Both the position numbers and the translations under genes were made by a program. A stretch of 40,021 nt of DNA. Origin: Ophioceras dolichostomum. Lineage: Eukaryota > Ascomycota > Sordariomycetes > Magnaporthales > Ophioceraceae. The stretch spans positions 1-40,021 of the forward strand of contig PYST01000354.1 in NCBI GenBank assembly GCA_003049485.1, in the 5' to 3' direction. This document shows positions 11,457 through 21,423 of this stretch, in pieces; position 1 is the stretch's first letter; each line of letters begins with the position of its first letter. The notes below the pieces were generated by a model that saw nothing but the letters and a program-made list of their open reading frames with translations, had not been told where the DNA came from and did not search any database.

Positions 11457-12038
11457 ATGAAGTTCCTCGCCCCTGTCGCTGCCCTCCTATCTACTACGGC
11501 CGCCATGGCCATCGAGCCTCGGCAAGCTCCTGAGAAGGTCTACATCACCGTGACCAACCTGCAGTGCCAGCCTCACGGCACCAGCTGCTTGTACGTCCCT
11601 GTCCATATACACCTACCCACATCCCCATCATCAAAAGTTATTGACCGGCCATGTCCTAAGCATCACCACTAACTACCCTCACCAAAAAAAACCAGCTACA
11701 CCTTCGAAGTCCGCAGCGCCCCCGGCTCCGCGCCCCTGATCTGCACAGCCACCACGCAGGCGACGGGCCTCCCACCTAGCGTGCCGAACGAGGCCTGCGC
11801 GGACCCTAACGCGTCCTTCTCCTTCATCCAGTCCGGCAACGGCAAGCCGGCTACGCTCGGCTTCACCTGGACGTCCGACTGGGCGCGCGGCGTGCAGAAG
11901 ATCCACGCCTCGCACGCCTTCGGCAGCAGCGACTTCGCCGCCGACCCGGCCGACTCGACCGGCGCCTCGCAGCGCTACATTGGCCCTGCCGATTTCGTCA
12001 TCGACGGCCTGACCACTAGCCTGATTGTGCGTGCTTAA
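11457..12038 (+). CDS. Small secreted four-cysteine protein, possibly AA1-like
   Basis: Two exons, 11457-11590 and 11696-12038, give 158 residues. The donor is GTACGT and the acceptor AACCAG; the join gives CFYTFEV. Residues 1-18 form a signal peptide (MKFLAPVAALLSTTAAMA). Four cysteines remain (37, 44, 61, 79), enough for two disulfides. The mature part alternates short hydrophobic stretches (VYITVTNL, FYTFEV, SFSFI, LGFTW, FVIDGL), which suggests a beta-sheet fold. The order Cys, aromatic-rich strand, CTA motif, Cys, FxF recalls the AA1-like family (Alternaria Alt a 1, MoHrip1), but I hold that only weakly. The gene converges on the AA9 gene. Function unknown. Confidence 0.75.
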
Positions 12039-12416
12039 GGAAGGGGGAAAGGGATTTTGGATGGAGGATGCGGCAGAATCACAACATATATAGCCTCGGT
12101 TGTGGTTGGGATGGCTTCCTGCTAATTTGCTAGTTCGACGACTGTCGAGATATCAACCCGTCTGGTGAATGGATGTGGTTGTGTTGAGGCCATCAAGTTG
12201 TAAATATTTACATATTCCCTTAAAATTGGAAAAGCCCTGGTTGGCGTTATGAGATATTCTTCATTCACATGATTTGTGTTGGTGTTGAGCGCCGTGACAA
12301 TTCTTCGTGGTTGTCGGATCATCAGAGTGATGATCATCAGCTATCCACTCACTTGCAAATGGCTGCTGGGTTTGCTGCTGGGTCTCCCTTCCTTCACCAA
12401 TCACTCCCGCCTTGCT
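12039..12416. other. Convergent 3' spacer
   Basis: This spacer holds the 3' ends of the small secreted protein gene and the AA9 gene. I see no open frame or repeat of note in it. Confidence 0.6.
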
Positions 12417-13203
12417 CTAACAAGTAAATACTGCAGGCCCTGCAGGCGTGTAGCTCTTAGCACTGTAGATATTGACCATGATGCCCGGGTCTGTTGCCTT
12501 GTACGCGCCCGGGAACGACACCAGATCCGTCGGCGTCTTGCTTCCCGAGCCGCCCGTCACCTTGATCTGCGCGCACGAGATGTAGAACTGCGCGCCGCCG
12601 GACGCGCTCGCCCCGTGGAGCGCGACGTGCTCCACTCTGAACAGGTAGTCCCCGTCCGCGAGGCACCTCGGGATCGTGAAGCTGACCGATGCCTTGTTCT
12701 GGCTGGCGAACTGCAAGCCCCCCTGCGTGCCGCTCGGCATCTCCTGGTATGTCTTGAACCAGGCCTTCCCGGACCCGTCCCAGTTCTCGATCGTTTCTCC
12801 GGCGGGCACTTTCGCCATCCACCCGCTCAGGGGCCCGATGTGGAAGATGTTGGGGCTGGCCGCGAAGGAGATCTGCCCGCCGGCTTGGACTGACTGCGTC
12901 TTGGTCGAGCCCCGGCTGCCGCGGAGCTCGAAGCAGCGGATCGCCTCGCTGTTCACGTTCTGGACCGGCCCGTTTGAGTTGAAGTTTTCTGTTTTCCGCA
13001 CGTAAGCCCAGTCTGCCGTGCCGGTGAGCTTGGGGAAGGTGTCTACCCCACGAAGGTGTCAGCTACCAATAAGGACCGAACGTCTAAACGGACAGGAAAT
13101 GAGAGGCAGGAGAATACCACAGGGCGGAGAGTTTGTTGAACGTACAATGTGGTGCTGCCGCGACTGCGGACACCAAGGCCAGGATTACGGAAAGGAGCCT
13201 CAT
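12417..13203 (-). CDS. AA9 lytic polysaccharide monooxygenase
   Basis: Secreted copper enzyme that cleaves cellulose (or related glucans) oxidatively. Two exons on the minus strand, 13203-13146 and 13042-12417, give 227 residues. The intron (GTACGT donor, GGGTAG acceptor) joins CAT-T to AC to restore HYTFPKL, the usual start of mature AA9 proteins. The copper brace would be H19 (mature His1) and H87 in FHIGP; Y173 in QFYISC is the axial Tyr; H162 and Q171 match the second-sphere His/Gln by spacing (9 and 2 residues). There is no CBM1 domain. The signal peptide is MRLLSVILALVSAVAA, followed by A-P before His19, which is unusual because His1 must be the free N-terminus. The promoter side contains GGCTAAA sites (see 13602-13627). 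Confidence 0.93.
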
Positions 13204-13560
13204 CTTTGATCGGAATGTTGTCACTTCACTGATGGATGACAAGGCAGCAGAATACAGGAGTAGCTGAGGGTGAACCTGAAGACAAATGGAAGGCACGGTC
13301 CAAAGACGTCCTTCGACGAGCTACTGTACCAGTGGGGAGGCGATCAAGAGTCAACTCGATGCCGACCAAGTGTAGGGCGGCCTTTCCATCATATAAGGAC
13401 AGGCAGGCGGCCAATGCCATCAAGCGACCCAGGCCGAGGAAAACCCACGCGTGACGGCATTTGGGTGGGCGCAATGAAGAGAACACACACCACACACACA
13501 CAGTCAACAACTAACAACTCTCCCTCGAGGCGGGTTACGGTGCATGTGGGCATGGGTGTC

Positions 13561-13590
13561 GAAAATCTACGAAAATCTGCGAAAATCTGG
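13561..13590. repeat. 10-bp tandem repeat, three copies
   Basis: Three adjacent units of GAAAATCTRS occur (endings AC, GC, GG). They lie 358-387 bases upstream of the AA9 start and 11 bases from the GGCTAAA pair. Confidence 0.9.
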
Positions 13591-13601
13591 GGAAGAGGCA
13601 C

Positions 13602-13627
13602 TTTAGCCAGTCGTGGTCCCGGCTAAA
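13602..13627. promoter_or_regulatory. Inverted pair of XlnR/Xyr1-type GGCTAAA sites
   Basis: TTTAGCC (13602-13608) and GGCTAAA (13621-13627) face away from each other with a 12-base spacer, about 400-425 bases upstream of the AA9 start. GGCTAAA is the known binding consensus of the (hemi)cellulase activator XlnR/Xyr1. Single copies occur elsewhere in the window by chance (for example near 20675), so the pairing is what supports the call. Confidence 0.5.
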
Positions 13628-14758
13628 GCTGCTAGCCCACTCAGAAGGCAAGTCACGTACCCCGGCCCTAGATTAACGGCGGGCCACCATCCATCTCGGC
13701 ATTGCAACGACGCAGCTGGGCCTGGGTAGTGTGGTTGATAGGGATGGGTGAAATCACTGGCGTGCTTCGGAAGGACGGCTCACGGCCGTGAGTAGTACCG
13801 GGTTGCAGGGCCGTCCCATGGACCCAAACGACACCGACGGTGGTTGAACACTAATCCGGAAAGTGTGGTTGACCGGTTGGCCGGCAAACTCACGCCTCTG
13901 GCTTTCGTTGCTCGAGAGGCCATCGACGACGATCCGTGGCGAGGCTGGTCTGAACCGGAGAGGTGACCACTGGACCCCCGGTAGTAGCGCCGCTTTGTAC
14001 TGGGGATGCAGGGGGTGTAAAAGCGGGGTGAACGAGGAGAAGGTGACGAGCGGAAGAAAAGAATTGCACGATACAGACAATAACTCCCGTTCCACTCTTT
14101 CATGAACTCCATACATACATAGTAGGGAGGAGATTGAACGCTCGGCGAAGTTCACCTAAGGTTCTCCGAGCCTTTTCTCGCCCATTCAGCAACCGCGGGG
14201 ACTCCCTCCTCCCGCACAACAATAGGATCCCCTAATAAATGTAACACCTACGGCGGCGGAACGGCCATGCGCCACCTCTCCCACTAAACTGGGGTGCCCT
14301 CAACCTGGAAACAATGGAATGGGAAAGAAGATGTGCTTTAATGGAAGACGGCGAAAGACATGTATGCAAACCCGGCAAAGGGAGATCAGAGAAGAATCGA
14401 ACAAGCCGAACTCTGAGAAACCACACCGATCACACGAAGAAGTGAAGTCTAAATAAATGTAAAAATAAGCTCGCCATCTCGATACAAGTCAAGAAGGGCG
14501 GTGAGTTTGAAGAAAATGAAAAAGATCAACGGAGAGTTCGACTTTTGCAGGCGGCCGTATGCTCGTAGGTTCATGCTTCGATTGTGACGGAAAAGTAACG
14601 AGAAGTAAAATGAGGAGAGAAGATGAGGGAAGATCGGGGATACACAAGATGGAAGGGGTGAGAAGTAAGTGGGATGGGAGTAGACGGCCGAATGATAGGT
14701 AGGTAGGAAGCTTGGAGGGACGGAAGGATTCAGGGCCTGGGGCCGGTCAATTAAGACA

Positions 14759-17700
14759 TCAAGAGCCGCTCGCAATGCCCAGCCCGAGTCCCGCTCTCCC
14801 AGCAGCCATGCCCGCCCCCATACCAGCGGGGTTCGTCCCAGTGCGTTCCCGCATCCTCCTCCCCTCCATCAAGCCCCTGAGCCCCCTCTTCTGGAGCCCG
14901 ATGACGCTGCTGAGCTCGCCGCTCCACACTTCGCGCACGCCACCGCCGCCCCTCTCGCTATCGCCGAGCTCTGAGCTCCACTCGCTTCCCGAGGCGCTCG
15001 TTGCTGCCGACATCTCCTCGCTCGAGGGCCGCTGCTTGGGCACGGCTGTGTCGATCCGCAGGTTCGCCGCCTGGTTAGCAAGGCTGCCGTCAGCACCGAC
15101 ATCCTGGCCCTCGGGCTGCTTCCCGAGGCCTGTGAAGCCGCCGGCGGCGCCGCTTGGGTCGGCGGCAGACGTGGGGCTCATCATGTCCATAGCTGCCAGG
15201 CCTAGGGCGCTGGGAGCGCTGTAGTTGGGGTTGAGTGATCCGTCGATGCCGCGTCCGCCGCCAGCAGCCATGGCGGTTGCGTTGAAGACGGCGGCGGCGT
15301 TGCGGCTGTCGAGGAGCGTGTGAAGACGCTCGACGACGGCTTCCAGCAGCCCGTCGATGCGGTAAGGCCTGGCGATCTGCAGGAGGCTGCACAGGATCTG
15401 GGGAGTACATAGCGGGGAGCTCGGTGGAGGGAGGCTGCTGGTATACAGGAAGTGCAACAGGGCCTGGATGGTCAGGTACGTGTGGGGGAGGTAAAGACAG
15501 CGCGGCCTTGAGTTGGGCGGCAGCGTCCGAGGTGTCGGCGTGGTGTTGATCGTGGCCGGGTCGATCGGCGGGCTCAGCATGCTAACGCTGGTGCCCGCTG
15601 TGCTTGGCGGTTTGGTGCTGCTTCCGGCCGATCCAGGACCACCGCCTCCTGATGCCAAGGTACTAGCCATGGACATGTTGCTCTCGATGGTGCTGCGACT
15701 GGATTGCTGGGTTATGGTGTTGACCGAGGCCCGAATGTTGCTCCCAGCAGCGGATCGCAGCGTCACGGAGTCGGTTCCGTCCTGGGTGGCCGTGCCTTCG
15801 CGCAGGAGCTGTACGAAGTAAGGACCCCACCGCCGCGTCACAATGCGACTGTTAACGGGGATGCGCTCGCCGCCGATGCAGAGTATGTCCATGTCTGAGA
15901 GCTCTCGCAGGGCTAGCGCCTTCTCACCGAGCTCTTCCGCAGCCCGAGAGTGGAAACGCCCCGCCGCCGTACTGCCAGCCTTGCGTGCGAGACTCAGGCC
16001 TGGAGCCGTATAGGGGCTGCTGGCCGACACGAAGCCCGACATGGGCGACGTCCTGCGAGGGTTGTCGTAGAAGCCAAACGCCTCCAGTTCTACCATGCAC
16101 ACGTTGGAGAAATTTATGCGCCGATGGTTGTAATCGTCCACGAGGCTACGCTTGCGGTTGCCGAGGATGACAAAAGTGTTCCTCCGATTCCACAGCACTC
16201 CGCGGTTCCAGCTACCTTGGCTGAAGACACTACCTCCAGCGTCGATCCTGGACCACGTGAGGTTGCGGAGGTCGAGCGCCCACAGTGCATACTCCTGTTT
16301 AGACGACGTCAAGTATGTCCCGCTAACCACGAAGTACGTGTCGATGACGCCCCCGTTAGGAAACCGCAGTCCAGGCGGAGAGAAAGCACCAGACATGGGC
16401 TTCTCCGTCAGCGTACCGTCGTTCGCTCTTATCTGTAGCTCGAGCTTGACGTCGAGGAAGTTGTAGTTGGAGTATATCAGCATGGACGACCCCGGCTCCC
16501 GCGCCTCCATGCTAATGCCGCCCTCGGGCCGCTGCATCCCCACGGGCTGGTTCGCCTTGCCGATCCTGGCAGTCACCCATGGAGGCAGCGGCGCCACGAC
16601 GCTTCGATAGGCGCCGCAGCTCTTGCCTAGGGGCTGCGTTGATGTCCACTTCAGGCTCCGCAGGTTGAAGACGCTGATCTGCTCGATGTAGTGGTTATTC
16701 CCATCTTGGCCCCCTACTACAATCATTTCGGCACCGCCTGTGCCATCGATGCTGATTCCGATCCTGCCCTCGTTGGCCCCGGTCGCGGGGTTGTGGTGTA
16801 GTGCGGAGAGGGGTGCCTTGTGGGACGCGAATGAGGCGGATGATGGTAGGATGCATGCACAATGCGCGTATCGCCCCTGGGGCGAGTCCTGGGCCGGAAT
16901 GAAGGTCCATCGCTTCGTGGGGACATCGTAGATGTACACGTCGGACATGACCGTAACTTCAGGTTGCTGTTCCTGCGCGACTGCTGGGCTTGTCTGGTTC
17001 TGCGTTGGGGACATGCCGCCATAGCAGACGAGCTTCGTATCGCCGAGCGCGCACATGGAATGGAAGTAGCGTGGGGGAGGGATGTCGCCAACGGTCTCGA
17101 GCTTTGTCCAGTGCCGCCTGATCAGGTCAAGCTCGTAGAGGTCCGCGGTGAGCGGGGCCGGGCGGCTCCGCGACAGTATCCTGCCACCAAAGACGTAGAG
17201 CTTGTCCCCGAGGATCGTAGTGGTTGCCCCGACGAGCGGGTGGGGCTCTCTTCCGGTGGTGCGGTGGACGTTACACATCAGGCCCGACAGATGAGGCGCG
17301 CCTGTGGAAGGGGTCCCCAGGGTGGAGCCGATAGCCGGCGTCCCCCGGCTTTGGCCAACCTGAGGGGATGGGCCGGCGGAAGATGGGCCGACACTTTTTG
17401 GCGTCAGGTTATCCCGCGACTCCTCCTGCTGTGCGTCCCGACCAGTCAAGCTCGCAAAGCTGCTGCTCATGCTGAGATCTCCTGTTTTGCCCCGTTGTCC
17501 GCCCGATCGCAGTGGTGGCATCTCCACAGATGACACCGAGGTCATCGAATCCATCGTGTTTGTCCTCTCCATTTTCGGTCGCGACTGCAGCACGGGGGTG
17601 AGGCTGTGACTGAGAGGTGGCGGCGTAAGTGGTGTCGGGGTTAGCGGCGCGTTTGGCGAGAGTTCTGGTGGGGGCTCTGGGAGCGGTTTTTCGAGGCTAT

Positions 17701-17953
17701 TCTGCAGGCTCAGGGTGCGACCATGCTGGGCCCGGGACGACAGGGACGACGAGGAGAAAGACTTGAGGCCGAGTTGGGAGGGCTGGCGGGTGAGCTTGGC
17801 TATGTCCTCCCTTCCGGGGGCGATCCTCTTGATGCCACGGTAGACGCCCGAGAGTATTTCGGCTGGAGACTTGACGGATGGGGACCGATCTTCGTTTTCG
17901 GAGTCAGAAAAGCGGGAGACGTCTCCTCCGCCGTAGATTCCTGCATTGGTCAT
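14759..17953 (-). CDS. Ral2-like kelch-repeat and BTB domain protein
   Basis: Single exon of 1064 residues. Residues 1-230 are low-complexity, rich in Ser/Pro/Thr, probably disordered and phosphorylated. Kelch-type blades follow from about 235 to 620 (DKLYVFGGR, DLYELDL, LVCYGG, DVYIYDVPTKRWT, RYAHCACIL, MIVVGGQDG, ISVFNLRSLKWT, YALWALDLRNLTW, NTFVILGNR). A BTB/POZ domain runs from about 685 (DMDILCIGGERIPVNSRIV) to about 890 and is split by a Ser/Gly/Thr-rich insert at about 725-825. The tail is again low-complexity. This layout matches the fungal group named after fission yeast Ral2, which acts upstream of Ras1 in cell shape and mating. A direct role in Ras signalling here is inference. There is no signal peptide or membrane segment. 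Confidence 0.85.
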   Translation of the reverse strand: MTNAGIYGGGDVSRFSDSENEDRSPSVKSPAEILSGVYRGIKRIAPGREDIAKLTRQPSQLGLKSFSSSSLSSRAQHGRTLSLQNSLEKPLPEPPPELSPNAPLTPTPLTPPPLSHSLTPVLQSRPKMERTNTMDSMTSVSSVEMPPLRSGGQRGKTGDLSMSSSFASLTGRDAQQEESRDNLTPKSVGPSSAGPSPQVGQSRGTPAIGSTLGTPSTGAPHLSGLMCNVHRTTGREPHPLVGATTTILGDKLYVFGGRILSRSRPAPLTADLYELDLIRRHWTKLETVGDIPPPRYFHSMCALGDTKLVCYGGMSPTQNQTSPAVAQEQQPEVTVMSDVYIYDVPTKRWTFIPAQDSPQGRYAHCACILPSSASFASHKAPLSALHHNPATGANEGRIGISIDGTGGAEMIVVGGQDGNNHYIEQISVFNLRSLKWTSTQPLGKSCGAYRSVVAPLPPWVTARIGKANQPVGMQRPEGGISMEAREPGSSMLIYSNYNFLDVKLELQIRANDGTLTEKPMSGAFSPPGLRFPNGGVIDTYFVVSGTYLTSSKQEYALWALDLRNLTWSRIDAGGSVFSQGSWNRGVLWNRRNTFVILGNRKRSLVDDYNHRRINFSNVCMVELEAFGFYDNPRRTSPMSGFVSASSPYTAPGLSLARKAGSTAAGRFHSRAAEELGEKALALRELSDMDILCIGGERIPVNSRIVTRRWGPYFVQLLREGTATQDGTDSVTLRSAAGSNIRASVNTITQQSSRSTIESNMSMASTLASGGGGPGSAGSSTKPPSTAGTSVSMLSPPIDPATINTTPTPRTLPPNSRPRCLYLPHTYLTIQALLHFLYTSSLPPPSSPLCTPQILCSLLQIARPYRIDGLLEAVVERLHTLLDSRNAAAVFNATAMAAGGGRGIDGSLNPNYSAPSALGLAAMDMMSPTSAADPSGAAGGFTGLGKQPEGQDVGADGSLANQAANLRIDTAVPKQRPSSEEMSAATSASGSEWSSELGDSERGGGGVREVWSGELSSVIGLQKRGLRGLMEGRRMRERTGTNPAGMGAGMAAGRAGLGLGIASGS

Positions 17954-20900
17954 GGCGGTCAGCGAGGATATTCGGACTGTCTGTGCCTCTCAGTCCCTCT
18001 ATTCCCTCTTCGGTTCGAGCAGCTTGTCACTGTATAAGAGGCTCGAACGAAGCGAGGAGGGTGAGACAAAGGAGTGAGAGAGACGAGAGACGAGACGGCG
18101 AGAGACGACAGATAACACAACAAGCGGCCGAGAAGAAATAATTATATGTAAAATGAACGGAAGAATATAGAGTCGCCTCGAACCACCCCCTGGCCAACGA
18201 CGTGGGAAAGGTGAAGGGAAGCCAGGGTGTGGCGAGGCAGGCACCACCACCAGCTAGCAGGGATAATGAGGGCGAACCTTGGACCTGGAAATGGGGAGCA
18301 TCCAGATCGCCGGCTGCCACGGGAAGTGAGAAGAGGCCCACCGCGGCGGCGAAGGGAGTCAGGAAGTCAAGGAGTCAGGGATTGCGCGGAGCGAGAGAGC
18401 GAGCAGTGCGAGGAGGGCGCAGTGCAGTGCTCAGAGTTCAGAGCTCAAGTGTGCAGAGCTCGACCCAGGCCAGACTCGGAGGTCGGCAGGACCTGGAGTC
18501 GAGTTGGAGGGATGGGTGCACTGGCGGACGAGAAGGGAAAGGAGAGGCGGCCAGAACGGTGAGGACGAGGCGAGAGTGCCATCCATCACATCCATCACAT
18601 CCAAGCGACGAAGCATCCAAGCATCTCCAACGGCGAGCCGACGTGGAGGGGTCTGGGGCCTGAGGTGGGATAGCCCCTAGAACGCATAGAACGCGCGACG
18701 GACACTGGCCGTGACGCCGCGCAACGGGGAGGAAAAGAGCAGAGAAGCACTCAAGAAAGGGGACCCGTGGCGGGCGCGGTAAGAGAAACCTACCTGTAGA
18801 GGAAAGTCGCGGGCCCAGGTTGCAGTGTCCAATTTCCGGATGCCTGTCGAGAAAAAGTCGAACGAGGGACCGCACAGACGCGCAGCGGGGATGAGGAGGA
18901 GCAGCTGATAGTGGAAGGGCGGTTTGCGAATGTGCGAATGACCGCGAATTGGCAATCGCTCCCCCTTTTTATTCGCGACGGTGGAGACGGCCTGCTCTGG
19001 AGCTCGGTCGATGGAAGCGTGGCAGGCCGGGAGGAGTTGGGGGAGTGGTGATGGTGGTGGTGGTGAATGTTCGTGCGTTGCGTTGCGTTGCGTTGCGTTC
19101 AAGTACGAGATAGTGGTGGTGTGGAAAAGGTTTGAGCAATGGGGCCGTGGCGGTAAAAGAGGTGCGCCCCAACAATGTGCGTGCGCCCACCTGCGCAGCT
19201 CCCGTCTGTGAGTGGTGCGGTTTGGGCTTAATGTGGGTGGTGCGCCTGCCGCCTGCCGCCTGCCTGATTGATGAACTGAGGGGCACCGAAACTTCACGAA
19301 ATCGAGAGCAGAACTGAGGGCAAAAATGCGCGATTGTCAAAAAGGGGAAAGGGCCAGGGTTCAGTGATCAAATGCGCTTGCACATTGACACACACCACCA
19401 CTAGGAGGTACAGCAGCACCAGCCAGAAAGAACTGCGTCGATGCAGCCTAGCGAGCTCCGGTGTAGCCTCGCAAACCTGAAAGTCAAGGGTGGCCTGCAA
19501 ATTAGTGCACCTCCGCGTGGAGCCCTTGGAGCACTTGGAAGAGATCGTTTCCTTTTCTTCTGGAAGAGATGGAAGATGCTGTGACGCCAAATGCCGGCCG
19601 AGTTCAAAATGATGAAACAATTTTCAGAATTTGCGGAAGAGATTTCGACGCGAAATGCGGAAGGCGGAGATGGAAGAAGGATGGCTCGCATATTGGCGCA
19701 TGGTCTCTCGTCGTCCGCCTTACATCCCACGAAATAGAGAGAGTCTCTAGCCGAGTGAGCAAAGCCGGTCTGGGCATCGTCGTTCTCGGCGTCGTTCTTT
19801 CAAGTCGTCGAGTCCGAAGATGGACCAACATGGTGGCATGATCTCCAATCTTCTGGAGTCCTGGACTCCTGGACTAAAATCCTGCCTGTCGCGTTCCTCC
19901 TGACTTTTCCGTCTATATCCACGAGACTGACACTGAGCGCGTGCTGTCTGGTCACGACTCGAACGACCCGTCAGAACTGGGGAGAGACGCGCCTTTCCGC
20001 CATAGATCTTTTCTCTTTAGGTTATCGAGCGTGTATCACGGATGAGATTTTTCGCCGTTGAGGCTCCGACTTTTCGATTTGAGTCGTCATCGTTGAAAAC
20101 GTGGCGTGCAAGGATCAAGGAGGTGCCCTCGCTGATGCCAGGCTTGCCAGGGGGTGAGAAAATTACCTTGGTAGATCGAACCGATCGTCCCGAAATATTT
20201 CGTGTGCAGCCAGACGAAGTTTTTCGTCACTTGATTTGGCTGCTTCTGGATCCGGGCACACCTTCCGAACCCCATCCGCTCTCAGTAGACGCGATTTGAT
20301 GTTCGCAACTGTGAAATCACTGGTGCGCCTGATGGCATCGTCTTCGCCTCAATGTCTTCGACATCTTGACACACGAGCCAGATGCAGGGGTCTTCGTTTT
20401 TTCGGACCATCCTCGCATTCTCTCCTCTTTGGGAAGAACAGCCTAACATGGACCGCAACCGCTCGTACATCATTTTTTGGCGCTGGAAAGCCCGGTGCGT
20501 GCGTCGAACCGGACCGCGGATGGTGGGGAACCATTACCCCTTGTCCGACCTGTCTGTCACCTGCCCATGCGCTAGACAGCTGAAGAGCCCGGCTGAATGA
20601 TAGCACTACGCATTACCAGAGCTAGCAAGGGAACAAATCATCCCCACAGACCTGTCTGTCAAACCTACCGCTTGGGGCTAAAGTTGCTACCTTTATACTT
20701 TATGGAGCACCCAGAAAAGCATCTCCTGAGCCTTGCGGTCATGGCACGCAATTGCTTAGCTCGAGGAGGAGAGGTACCCTGGTCGGCTGTCGGTATCACG
20801 ACATCTTGTGGCGTCCTCCAGGCGGAAGTCGGCTCCCTTGTGGAGTTTGAACAGAGGGCTTTGCTTGCCATGACACCGCCGTTCCTCTTTCGACCACCGT

Positions 20901-21423
20901 TGGGTGTTCTACATAAGAGGGGATCAACCTCAACATGGCCGGAATATACGGGCACGAGGAGCTGCTGCCGCCCTCATCCACATCCTCATCCCGTGCCGTC
21001 GTTGGAATAGTTTCAGATGGCTCGGGTTTTTCCTTCTTCTGGGCCGATGATCGACTACGGGCCGTTTGGGCAGACCGTTTCGGGACGACCCCGCAGTCGG
21101 CCGTTGTTTGTCGAGTCAGAGCAAGCAGTCTCCAGCAAAGAGCCCAGCATTCCCGAAGCAATTCCGACCATTAGAAGGAAGATTGATTGCTGTGATTTGC
21201 CTAATACATAAACTACTACGTAGGTAGTACATGTGAGACCTAACGCACAATTCTCAAGGGTATGTCTGGGTATGAAAAGAGTCTCGTGTTGGATATGAAG
21301 CAACGTGGGGTTGTTCATGAAATTAGTCTACGCCACCCCCAGTGTAACTCGTCCCATCCGTCCTGTTGCTCCCGCTTTCTTCGCACTCTCACATCAAGAG
21401 CCCAGGGCTGGTTAAGTAGGAAC
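17954..21423. other. Long leader/promoter region of the kelch gene plus empty spacer
   Basis: From 17954 to about 19300 the minus strand is strongly pyrimidine-rich, typical of fungal leaders and promoters. A possible donor CAG/GTAGGT (minus strand, about 18792-18797) could begin a leader intron, but the acceptor is unclear. GGT and GCGTT repeats lie near 19047-19099. Between 19300 and 21423 I see no supported gene. Open frames of 75-206 codons here are compositional. Confidence 0.45.
19047..19099. repeat. Simple repeats: GGT tract and five copies of GCGTT
   Basis: A GGT/GAT tract at 19047-19064 is followed by five exact tandem copies of GCGTT at 19075-19099, about 1.1 kb upstream of the kelch gene start. 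Confidence 0.9.

Larger units (their letters stand above)
13204..14758. other. AA9 promoter region and kelch gene 3' flank
   Basis: The stretch is upstream of the AA9 gene and downstream of the kelch/BTB gene, both on the minus strand. It contains a CA-rich run near 13486-13501, a 10-bp triplicate and the GGCTAAA pair listed below. No gene is recognised. Confidence 0.55.

Noticed and set aside
11003..11533. Open frame of 176 codons before the small secreted protein
   Set aside because: It overlaps the promoter and the signal peptide exon in another frame and has no recognisable content.
13084..13145. Continuation of the AA9 N-terminus as HCTFNKL... with an apparent frameshift
   Set aside because: A GTACGT donor right after CAT-T and the acceptor at 13043 give HYTFPKL in frame, so this is an intron, not a break.
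18677..19297. Minus-strand open frame of 206 codons
   Set aside because: It runs through pyrimidine-rich leader DNA and the GCGTT repeat, which gives the artificial repeat NATQRNATQRNAT.
20597..21010. Open frame of 137 codons with both strands open
   Set aside because: It has no domain or splice support, and the amino-acid composition is that of random GC-rich DNA.
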